Under the pieces are notes generated by a model. That model did no database searches and was not told the DNA's origin. It was given only the letters and a program-made list of their open reading frames with translations. 64,000 bases of DNA, from assembly GCF_028369105.1 (NCBI RefSeq), contig NZ_JAQNDO010000001.1, forward strand, positions 7,596,501 through 7,660,500, in the 5' to 3' direction. Positions 51,610 to 58,446 of this stretch are shown here, piece by piece (position 1 is the stretch's first letter; each line of letters starts with the position of its first letter). A program made the position numbers and the translations under genes. The stretch is from Polyangium mundeleinium (GTDB lineage Bacteria > Myxococcota_A > Polyangia > Polyangiales > Polyangiaceae).

Positions 51610-52107
51610 ATGAACGTCCTCAAGCCTCACGTGTCGTTGAACGTCACCAACATCGACCAATCCGTCGCCTTTTACGAGAAAGCGTTCGGCGTCGCAGCGA
51701 CGAAGCGGCGTCCCGGATATGCGAAGTTCGATCTGGAGGTCCCCTTGCTCAACCTGACGATGCAGGAGGCTCCCCGCACGGGCGTCAATGCCAGCCATTT
51801 CGGCGTCCAGGTCGCGAGCACGGACGACGTCGTGGAGGCAAAGGCTCGCTTCGAGGCCGCGGGCCTCCGGACGATGACGGAGGAAGAAACGTCCTGCTGT
51901 TATGCGGTGCAGGACAAGGTGTGGATCGAGGATCCGGACGGGAACTCCTGGGAGGTGTTCGTCGTGAAGGCGGACGCCGCCGTCATGGGTGCGTCTCCGG
52001 CCCTGAACAAGGACACGAGCGCGTCCTCCACGCCCGTCGGCCTCTCGCAAAAGCCGGACGTGAAGCCTTCGGCGTCGTCTTGTTGTGGTCCGAAGACGGC
52101 CGAGTGA
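51610..52107 (+). CDS. ArsI/CadI-type glyoxalase-fold dioxygenase
   Basis: A 165-residue member of the vicinal-oxygen-chelate superfamily, closest in look to ArsI, the C-As lyase that demethylates trivalent organoarsenicals, and to CadI. Seen: KPHVSLNVTNIDQSVAFYEK, GVNASHFGVQVASTDDVVEA (metal His), ETSCCYAVQDKVWIEDPDGN with the vicinal Cys pair used by ArsI to bind arsenic, and WEVFVVKADA with the metal Glu. The C-terminus has another Cys pair (SSCCGPKTAE), as in ArsI proteins. ATG 51610 follows AAGGAG. There is no arsR, arsB or arsM nearby, so the arsenic role is inferred from the protein alone. Confidence 0.87.
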   Translation: MNVLKPHVSLNVTNIDQSVAFYEKAFGVAATKRRPGYAKFDLEVPLLNLTMQEAPRTGVNASHFGVQVASTDDVVEAKARFEAAGLRTMTEEETSCCYAVQDKVWIEDPDGNSWEVFVVKADAAVMGASPALNKDTSASSTPVGLSQKPDVKPSASSCCGPKTAE

Positions 52108-52131
52108 TCCGCGAGGGTCGTGACGCCCGGC

Positions 52132-52911
52132 TTACTGCGCCGTCCAGCCGCCGTCCATCGTCCACGCGACGCCACGCACCTGTGACGCCGCTTCACCACA
52201 AAGAAATGCCACGAGCTCGGCGAGCCGCTCCGGCGTCACGAATTCGCTGGAGGGCTGCTTTTCAGCGAGCAACGAGCGTTTCGCCTCGTCGATCGAGATC
52301 CCGTCGCGCGCGGCCCTGTCGTCGACCTGCTTTTGCACGAGCGGCGTCAACACCCAGCCGGGGCATATCGCGTTGCACGTGACGTTGATGCGCGCCGTCT
52401 CCAGCGCCGTCACCTTCGTCAAGCCCACGAGGCCGTGCTTCGCCGCCACATAGGCCGCTTTCCCGGCCGAGGCGACGAGACCGTGCACGGACGCGACATT
52501 CACGATGCGGCCGAAGTTCTTTTCTTTCATGCGCGGCAGGACGAGCCGCGTCGTATGAAAGGCCGACGTCAGGTTGATCGCGAGGATCGCGTCCCACTTG
52601 TCGACGGGGAACTCGTCGACGTTCGCCACGTGCTGGATCCCCGCGTTGTTCACGAGCAGGTCGATCCCGCCGAACTCCGCGTTCGCGTGCGCGACGAGCC
52701 TTTCGATGTCCGCCGCGAGGCTCAGGTCGGCGCCGAAGTAGCCGACGCGCACGCCCGTATCGGCGCGCTTCGACACGGACGCGCGGGCCTCCTCGACGGC
52801 GCCGAAGCCGTTCAGGATCACGTTCGCGCCCCGCGCGGCAAGGGTCTCTGCGATCGCGAGGCCGATGCCGCTGGTCGAACCCGTGACGAGCGCCGTCTTG
52901 CCGTGGAACAT
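52132..52911 (-). CDS. bdhA: 3-hydroxybutyrate dehydrogenase (SDR family)
   Basis: A 259-residue NAD-dependent short-chain dehydrogenase that oxidises D-3-hydroxybutyrate to acetoacetate. Motifs: TGSTSGIGLAIAETLAARG (cofactor loop), NNAGIQHVANVDEFP, NVASVHGLVASAGKAAYVAAK with catalytic Ser, Tyr and Lys, and the family-specific ICPGWVLTPLVQKQVDD. AGIQHV and GWVLTPLV are good signatures of hydroxybutyrate dehydrogenases rather than general SDRs. It ends GVAWTMDGGWTAQ. It lies 12 bp downstream of the PHB depolymerase gene on the same strand, so the pair forms a storage-polymer breakdown operon. Confidence 0.92.
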   Translation of the reverse strand: MFHGKTALVTGSTSGIGLAIAETLAARGANVILNGFGAVEEARASVSKRADTGVRVGYFGADLSLAADIERLVAHANAEFGGIDLLVNNAGIQHVANVDEFPVDKWDAILAINLTSAFHTTRLVLPRMKEKNFGRIVNVASVHGLVASAGKAAYVAAKHGLVGLTKVTALETARINVTCNAICPGWVLTPLVQKQVDDRAARDGISIDEAKRSLLAEKQPSSEFVTPERLAELVAFLCGEAASQVRGVAWTMDGGWTAQ

Positions 52912-52923
52912 CGGCCTTCCTCG

Positions 52924-54234
52924 TCAGCCGCCGTTCGCGCGGATGAAGTCGCGTACCTTCGGATAGACGTGCTCCCGCCACTTCCGGCCCGAGAAAATGC
53001 CGTAATGACCGGCGCCCTCGGCCACGTGGTGCTGCCGCTTCGCCGCGGGAACGCCCGCGCAGAGCGCGTGCGCCGCCTCCGTTTGTCCGAGGCCGGAGAT
53101 GTCGTCTCTTTCGCCTTCGATGGTGAAGATCGCCGTGTTCTTGATCGCCGCCGGATTCACGCGCACGCCGCGCACGTCCCATACCCCGCGGGCGAGGGCG
53201 AACTCCTGGAACACGACCCTCACCGTCTCCAGGTAATACGCGGCGTCCATGTCGAGGACCGCGTTGTACTCGTCGTAAAACCGCTCGTGCGTCTCGCGCG
53301 CGGCAGCGCCGGACTCACCTTTGTGCGCGTCGATCCAGTAGCGGAAGCTGGCCTTCCAGTGGTTCGTCGGGTTCATCATCACGAACGCCGTGAGCTGGAG
53401 GAACCCGGGATAGACCCGCCGCCCCTTGCCCGCGTAGGGACCAGGGACCTTGTGAATCATGTTTTTCTCGAACCACGAATACGGGTGCCGCGTCGCGAGC
53501 AGGTTCACCTCGGTCGGGCTCTTGCGCGCGTCGATGGGCCCGCCCATGAGCGTGAGCGAGCGCGGCGTCTCCTCGCCCGCCTGCGCGAGCAGCGAAACGG
53601 CGCCGAGGACGGGGACTGTCGGCTGACAAACGGACACGACGTGGACCGAGCCGGCCCCGAGCAAACGCAAGAAGCGCATGACGGTGTGCACGTAATCGTC
53701 GAGATGGAAAATTCCCTCCGTGAGCGGCACGTCGCGCGCATCGAGCCAATCGGTGACGTACACGTCGTGGTCCTGGAGCAGCGTGCGGATCGTCTCGCGG
53801 AGCAGCGTGGAATGGTGTCCGGAGAGCGGCGCGCAGACGAAGACCTTGGGATCGGCCGCGAGGCGGCGCGCGACCTCGGGCTCCTCGGATCGACGCACGA
53901 AATGAAGGAGCTTGCAGAATGGCTCGGCGACGACGACCTCCTCGGCGACGGAGACGGTGACGCCGCGGGCCTTGACCTCGTCGATCCCCCAGGGTTGCTT
54001 GGGGTACCGCTTGCCGAGGCGGTGGAAGAGGGCCTGGCTCGCGCCGAGCGCCCGCACGTGGGGCAACTTCGACAGGGGATTGCTCGGGTGCCGGAGCGCC
54101 TCGGCCGAGACGCCGGCGATGTGCGCGAGCGGCTCGAGCAGCGTCCGCTGCAGCTCGTAGAGGTGGTAGATCTTCGGCGGCCTGAGGTACTGCGCGGCGG
54201 AGGAGAGGAGCGGAGGGCGCACGACTTGTTGCAC
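52924..54234 (-). CDS. phaZ: Intracellular polyhydroxybutyrate depolymerase
   Basis: A 436-residue intracellular PHA depolymerase of the Ralstonia PhaZ1 class. No signal peptide. Seen: YLRPPKIYHLYELQRTLLEP at the N-terminus, VFVCAPLSGHHSTLLRETIR, HDVYVTDWLDARDVPLTEG, and the nucleophile region VVSVCQPTVPVLGAVSLL with Cys in place of the lipase Ser, as is typical of this class. An Asp (TIEGERDDISGLGQTEAA) and a His (VAEGAGHYGIFSGRKW) complete the triad. It releases hydroxybutyrate units from storage granules, feeding the dehydrogenase encoded 12 bp downstream. Start GTG 54234; GTG 54222 is possible. The 3' neighbours confirm the pathway. Confidence 0.93.
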   Translation of the reverse strand: MQQVVRPPLLSSAAQYLRPPKIYHLYELQRTLLEPLAHIAGVSAEALRHPSNPLSKLPHVRALGASQALFHRLGKRYPKQPWGIDEVKARGVTVSVAEEVVVAEPFCKLLHFVRRSEEPEVARRLAADPKVFVCAPLSGHHSTLLRETIRTLLQDHDVYVTDWLDARDVPLTEGIFHLDDYVHTVMRFLRLLGAGSVHVVSVCQPTVPVLGAVSLLAQAGEETPRSLTLMGGPIDARKSPTEVNLLATRHPYSWFEKNMIHKVPGPYAGKGRRVYPGFLQLTAFVMMNPTNHWKASFRYWIDAHKGESGAAARETHERFYDEYNAVLDMDAAYYLETVRVVFQEFALARGVWDVRGVRVNPAAIKNTAIFTIEGERDDISGLGQTEAAHALCAGVPAAKRQHHVAEGAGHYGIFSGRKWREHVYPKVRDFIRANGG

Positions 54235-54325
54235 CGCAACATAACTCGACCGTCGTGAAGATCAAGGACTTTCTGGCCCTACGGACCGTTTGTGTTGCGG
54301 CGCAGCAGGAGGGCGAGCCTCTCCT

Positions 54326-55204
54326 TCACTTGCAGATCCGGACCACGCGAGCCTGCATGTCCCAGGTGTGCTGCTGCTGGAAGTTGTCGGTGTGGATCAC
54401 CTGGGCGTCGATCTCGAAATCCACCAAGCCATTCGGCTGGATCTCGAAGGTGTTCACCTGGAGGTTCTGGATCGACATCTGCTTGTTGGGGCCCGCGAGC
54501 GACTTCACCTCGCCGCTCCCGAGCAGGGCGAAACGAATCACTTCGAAGCCCTGCTGCCAGACGACGTCGGCCCACGGCGCGCCGTACGTCGCGGTTTCGG
54601 CATAACAGCCGTACACCGTCCAGCCGCCGCTGCATTTGCAGCCCTTGCAATCTTCAGCGAGCTGGCCGTCGACGTCGCGATGCGCGAATCGCTCGCCCAG
54701 GGGGCCGCACGAGACGCACACGGATTCCATTCCGACGTCCGCCTTGCACTCCTCGGCGTAATCGCAGGTCTGGGTCGGGACGAACGCCCACCCGGTGCTC
54801 GGATTCCAGCACTGATAGCCGGCAATCTGACGAAACGATTGCTTGTCGAGCTCGGTATCCGTCTTGTACTGGCAAGACGCCATCTGCTGCTCGCAACCGC
54901 CGGCGCCACCGCTGCCGCCGCCGGCACCACCGCTGCCGCCGATTCCACCGCCGCCGCCGGCACCACCGCCGCTGCCGCCCTCGCCAGCACTGCCGCCGGT
55001 CCCTGGACCGATGCCGCCGCCGCCGCCCGTTCCCGGGCCGCTGCTGCTCACGCTGCTGCCCATCCCGCCCGCGCCGCCTTGGCCGGTTCCCCCGCCGCCG
55101 GATCCGGGGCCAGGCGGCGCATCCGGCCCGCAAGCCGCCGAGACAACGGAGAGGAGCGTCGAAACGAAAAACCAGGGGCGCGAAGAACGAAGAAGCGTCG
55201 TCAT
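54326..55204 (-). CDS. Gly-rich-linker lipoprotein with Cys pairs
   Basis: A 292-residue lipoprotein. Signal peptide and lipobox: FFVSTLLSVVSAACGPDAP. Residues about 27-100 are a Gly-dominated linker with occasional Ser, Thr and Ala. The folded part contains several Cys (CEQQMASCQYKTDTELDKQS, CDYAEECKADVGMESVCVSC, CKGCKCSGGWTVYGCYAE) and a beta-rich end (SIQNLQVNTFEIQPNGLVDF, QQHTWDMQARVVRICK). I do not recognise the domain. ATG 55204. It is located between the PHB operon and the LysR gene on the same strand, with gaps of 91 and 71 bp, so it is likely transcribed alone. Confidence 0.78.
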   Translation of the reverse strand: MTTLLRSSRPWFFVSTLLSVVSAACGPDAPPGPGSGGGGTGQGGAGGMGSSVSSSGPGTGGGGGIGPGTGGSAGEGGSGGGAGGGGGIGGSGGAGGGSGGAGGCEQQMASCQYKTDTELDKQSFRQIAGYQCWNPSTGWAFVPTQTCDYAEECKADVGMESVCVSCGPLGERFAHRDVDGQLAEDCKGCKCSGGWTVYGCYAETATYGAPWADVVWQQGFEVIRFALLGSGEVKSLAGPNKQMSIQNLQVNTFEIQPNGLVDFEIDAQVIHTDNFQQQHTWDMQARVVRICK

Positions 55205-55275
55205 ATTTTCCTGCGATCCAGAATGCGAGCACAGAAGCCGACTCCGAGCGCGAGGGAGTTGCGTCGGAATCTTGC

Positions 55276-56208
55276 TCAAGTGCCGAGGCTCCCCGCGAAT
55301 CGCTCGGCCAGATGATCCCGGCGGAAGGCCTCGACGAGGTAGTCGATGAACGCCCGCGTTTTCGAGGGCAGGAGCGTGCGATTCGCGCAATAAAGCGAGA
55401 TCGGCCCGGCGTCGGCATACCAGCGCGGCACGAGCCGCACGAGCGCGCCGCTCTCCAGGTACGGCAGCGCATCGGGCACCGCAATCAGCGTGACGCCGAG
55501 CCCCAGCACTGCCGCGCGACACATCGCCGCAGGATCGTTCAGCACGATCGTCTCCGCTGGTCGCGCCGGCACTTCCTCGCCGGCGGCGTTTCGCATCACC
55601 CACTGCCGCACCCGGCCCGTGCGCAGGGACCGCATCACGATCCCGTCGAGATCCGCAAGCCCCTCCGGATCCGCGGGCTTCGTGCGGCCTTTCATGTACG
55701 CGGGCGACGCGACCGCGATGATGTGCGCGGGCGCGAGCACACGCGAGACCACGCCCGGCGAGAGCTCGATCCCGCCGCCGATCGCCGCGTCGTACCCCTC
55801 CGCGATCAGATCGACTTGCCGGTTCTCGAAATGCCAATCGACGCGGATGCGTGGATAGCGCGCGAGGAAGGCCGGGAGCAGCGGCACGATGTACTGAATC
55901 CCGAACGTCGGGCTCATGCTGACCTTGAGGACCCCCGCGGGCTCGCCTCCGCCCGCCGTAACGTCGACGATCGCGGCCTGGAGCTCCTCCAGGTTGCCTC
56001 GGATGGCATGCAGGAATCGCTCGCCGGCCTCGGTCAGCGTCAGCTTTCGTGTGCTCCGCTGGAACAGCCGCACGCCGAGGTTGCCCTCCAGCATGGCCAC
56101 GTTCCGGCTGACCGCCGCCGGCGTCAGCGAGAGCCGGCGCGCCGCCGCCGAGAAGCTCCCATGCTCCGCGCTGCGAACGAACGATTCGAGGTTGACGAGC
56201 GTCTCCAT
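55276..56208 (-). CDS. LysR-family transcriptional regulator
   Basis: A 310-residue LysR-type regulator. N-terminal winged helix-turn-helix (LVNLESFVRSAEHGSFSAAARR, LTPAAVSRNVAMLEGNLGVRL, FQRSTRKLTLTEAGERFL) and a periplasmic-binding-like effector domain (GVLKVSMSPTFGIQYIVPLL, RVDWHFENRQVDLIAEGYDAA, AVLGLGVTLIAVPDALPY). These features resemble the group that often controls a divergent reductase gene. Start ATG 56208 (METLVNLESF), seven codons into the longest frame. It diverges from an SDR gene at 56319, with candidate operator motifs between, so the SDR is the likely target. Confidence 0.9.
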   Translation of the reverse strand: METLVNLESFVRSAEHGSFSAAARRLSLTPAAVSRNVAMLEGNLGVRLFQRSTRKLTLTEAGERFLHAIRGNLEELQAAIVDVTAGGGEPAGVLKVSMSPTFGIQYIVPLLPAFLARYPRIRVDWHFENRQVDLIAEGYDAAIGGGIELSPGVVSRVLAPAHIIAVASPAYMKGRTKPADPEGLADLDGIVMRSLRTGRVRQWVMRNAAGEEVPARPAETIVLNDPAAMCRAAVLGLGVTLIAVPDALPYLESGALVRLVPRWYADAGPISLYCANRTLLPSKTRAFIDYLVEAFRRDHLAERFAGSLGT

Positions 56209-56217
56209 GCCCTGACC

Positions 56218-56270
56218 TTCAACGAACAATTGAAAATAAAACCAACGACTTCTGCCTAATCATGAATCAA
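56218..56270. promoter_or_regulatory. LysR-box candidates between LysR and SDR genes
   Basis: TTCAA-N7-TTGAA at 56218-56234 is a perfect inverted repeat 10 bp upstream of the LysR start. TAATCATGAATCA at 56257-56269 fits the T-N11-A LysR-box pattern and is imperfectly palindromic. Both lie in an A/T-rich stretch suited to divergent promoters. Confidence 0.45.
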
Positions 56271-56318
56271 TCCGCGTGCGATATCTACCCCCGTCAACGC
56301 TTCACGGAGTGATTCGAG

Positions 56319-57071
56319 ATGACCCCCACGACCTTCCCCCTCGCCAGCAAAGTTGCCCTCGTCACCGGCGGTTCGCGCTCGATCGGCGCGGCCATCGCCA
56401 AGCGCCTCGCGAGCGACGGCGCGGCCGTCGCCATCACCTACAGCGCCTCGCCCGAAAAGGCGAGAGAGGTCGTTCATTCGATCGAGGCCGCCGGCGGGCG
56501 GGCGATCGCGATCCAGGCCGACGCGGGTGATCCGGACGCGGTGCGTGCCGCCGTGCGAAAGACGGTCGAGATGTTCGACGGGATCAACATCCTCGTCAAC
56601 AACGCTGGCATCAGCATCCTCGGCGCCGTCGACGAGATCACGTTCGAGGATTACCAGCGGATGATCGCGGTGAACATCACCGGCGTGTTCGTCGCGACGC
56701 AGGAAGCGGTGCGGTACATGAAGCCCGGCGGCCGGATCCTCCACATCGGCAGCTCGATGGCGCGTTATGCCGCGTTCCCGACCGCCTCTGTCTACACGCT
56801 CACGAAGGGCGCGGTGGCCGGCTTCAACCGCAGCCTCGTGCGAGATCTCGGGCCGCGGGGCATCACCGTGAACACGGTGCATCCCGGCCCGACCGATACC
56901 GACATGAACCCGGCCACGGGCCCCGTCTCCAAGATCGTCGGCCCGGGCCTCGCGGTCGGTCGTTATGGTCGCCCCGAGGAGATCGCCAGCGCCGTCGCGT
57001 ATCTCGCGAGCCCCGAAGCCGCCTTCATCACGGGCGCCGAGCTCATGGCCGACGGCGGGTTCACGGCCTGA
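56319..57071 (+). CDS. Short-chain dehydrogenase/reductase
   Basis: A 250-residue classical SDR oxidoreductase. Cofactor motif VTGGSRSIGAAIAKRLASDG, then ITYSASPEKAREVVHSIEAA, NNAGISILGAVDEITFEDYQ, the catalytic region HIGSSMARYAAFPTASVYTL ending in YTLTKGA (Ser, Tyr, Lys), and NTVHPGPTDTDMNP near the C-terminus. The Thr/Ser after the cofactor strand suggests NADP use, though this is not decisive. FabG-like sequences of this kind reduce or oxidise a wide range of carbonyls. ATG 56319. The adjacent divergent LysR gene probably regulates it, a common arrangement for detoxifying reductases. Substrate not determined. Confidence 0.9.
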   Translation: MTPTTFPLASKVALVTGGSRSIGAAIAKRLASDGAAVAITYSASPEKAREVVHSIEAAGGRAIAIQADAGDPDAVRAAVRKTVEMFDGINILVNNAGISILGAVDEITFEDYQRMIAVNITGVFVATQEAVRYMKPGGRILHIGSSMARYAAFPTASVYTLTKGAVAGFNRSLVRDLGPRGITVNTVHPGPTDTDMNPATGPVSKIVGPGLAVGRYGRPEEIASAVAYLASPEAAFITGAELMADGGFTA

Positions 57072-57115
57072 TTCCTTCCCTCTCACTTCCTCCCTATCCA
57101 ACCCCCGAAGATCCG

Positions 57116-57129
57116 TGTAGAGTCCCCCA
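57116..57129 (+). promoter_or_regulatory. Promoter-like element TGTAGAGTCCCCCA
   Basis: This 14-mer lies 45 bp before ATG 57161 and differs at one base from the element at 21478. TAGAGT would be a plausible -10 hexamer; no good -35 is visible. Confidence 0.35.
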
Positions 57130-57160
57130 TCGGGGCGTGGGTTGACCGGCGTGGGGGAAC

Positions 57161-57553
57161 ATGGACATTCTCGTCGTTCTCGCTTTTCTGGTCTTCGTGT
57201 TTGGCGTGTACACGTTCATCACGCGCCTGCGACGCAAGGAGATCCCCGAGGAGACGCGACAGCTCGGAGCACAAATCGGACGCGCGGCGCACGGGGCCAT
57301 CCCGGTGCCGGGATTGATGGGACAGGCGCCCGCCGATTACATGCCCACCGAGCCCTGGCGCGAGACGATCGGGCCGCCCGACGATCACACGCTCGTGGTC
57401 GACGCGGCGGGGCGACCCGTGACGTACGAGCCTCCGGCCGCGCCCGGGGACCTGGGCCCCTACCGGGATCCGGCGGTGGTGCTGGTCTCGACCGCCGAAC
57501 CCAGGCCCAGGCGCCGAAAGAAAAAGCAAAGGCGCCCCCAGCAGGAAGCGTGA
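57161..57553 (+). CDS. Small single-pass membrane protein
   Basis: A 130-residue protein beginning with a hydrophobic helix (ILVVLAFLVFVFGVYTF), followed by a basic patch (ITRLRRKEIPEE), a central Pro-rich segment and a very basic end (EPRPRRRKKKQRRPQQ). It looks like a membrane-anchored cytoplasmic tail protein. No known domain. The start ATG 57161 has GGGGGAA upstream. The GST gene begins 15 bp past its stop, so they could be co-transcribed. Function unknown. Confidence 0.68.
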   Translation: MDILVVLAFLVFVFGVYTFITRLRRKEIPEETRQLGAQIGRAAHGAIPVPGLMGQAPADYMPTEPWRETIGPPDDHTLVVDAAGRPVTYEPPAAPGDLGPYRDPAVVLVSTAEPRPRRRKKKQRRPQQEA

Positions 57554-57568
57554 CGCGGAGAGCATCCC

Positions 57569-58237
57569 ATGACGATTCTCCTCTACGACCTCGTCGCCCA
57601 GGGTGATCGACGCCCGAGCCCCTTCTGCTTTCGGACCAAGCTCGCCCTCGCGCACAAGCGCCTCGCATTCGAGACGGCGCCCGTGGCGATGACCGACATC
57701 CAGGCCCTCGAAGGCGGCGCTTTCAAGACGGTGCCGATCCTGAAAGACGGGGCGCACGTCGTGGGGGATTCGTGGGCCATCGCCGATTACCTCGATCAGG
57801 CCTACCCCGATCGGCCGCCGCTCTTTCATTCGCCGGAGGAGCGTGGCCTCTGCCGATTCCTCGATGCCTGGTTGTACACCAGCGTGCTCCTTCCGATTGT
57901 GCGATTCTACGTGAAGGACATCCACGACCTCCTCCTCGAAAAGGATCACGCCTATTTCCGCGCGAGCCGCGAGGCGAGGCTCGGGTGCACGCTGGAGGAG
58001 GCCGCCGCCGGCCGCGAGGCGCGGCTCGACGTGATGCGCGCGGGCTTCGATCCGGCGCGGCTCACACTCACCCACCAGGGCCAGCCGTTCCTCTCGGGGC
58101 AAAACCCGGGGTATGCCGATTTCATGCTGGCCGGCGTCTTGTTGTGGGTCGAGACCATCGGCACCGTGCCGCTGCTCGTGGACGGTGATCCCCTGGTGAC
58201 CTACCTGGAACGTGTCCGTGCTCCCTTGAAGCGTTGA
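57569..58237 (+). CDS. Glutathione S-transferase-like protein (beta-etherase-like)
   Basis: A 222-residue cytosolic protein with the GST fold: thioredoxin-like N-terminal domain (LYDLVAQGDRRPSPFCFRTKL, then KTVPILKDGAHVVGDSWAIA with the cis-Pro and the Ser/Asp glutathione-binding motif) and a helical C-terminal domain (SPEERGLCRFLDAWLYTSVLL, HQGQPFLSGQNPGYADFMLAG). The SPF-C-FR region resembles LigE/LigF-type and related bacterial GSTs with Ser as active residue. Substrate unknown; detoxification or aryl-ether cleavage are possible. It is 15 bp downstream of the small membrane protein. Confidence 0.85.
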   Translation: MTILLYDLVAQGDRRPSPFCFRTKLALAHKRLAFETAPVAMTDIQALEGGAFKTVPILKDGAHVVGDSWAIADYLDQAYPDRPPLFHSPEERGLCRFLDAWLYTSVLLPIVRFYVKDIHDLLLEKDHAYFRASREARLGCTLEEAAAGREARLDVMRAGFDPARLTLTHQGQPFLSGQNPGYADFMLAGVLLWVETIGTVPLLVDGDPLVTYLERVRAPLKR

Positions 58238-58446
58238 GACTTACCCGTCGCGGTAATCAGGATCACCCCGACAAAGGTGGGGAAGTCCCTGAGCCGACGT
58301 CGGAATTTTGCCTGCAAGCGAGAAGACGGAGTTCCGGCACATCTGGACCTTTACAAATCTGGAAACGCCGGATAAGGTCCCCAAAGTATCCTTTGGACTC
58401 ATTGCCCGCTGGCGATGAGCCACTCCTTTTCGTGCACGGAGGTCCC

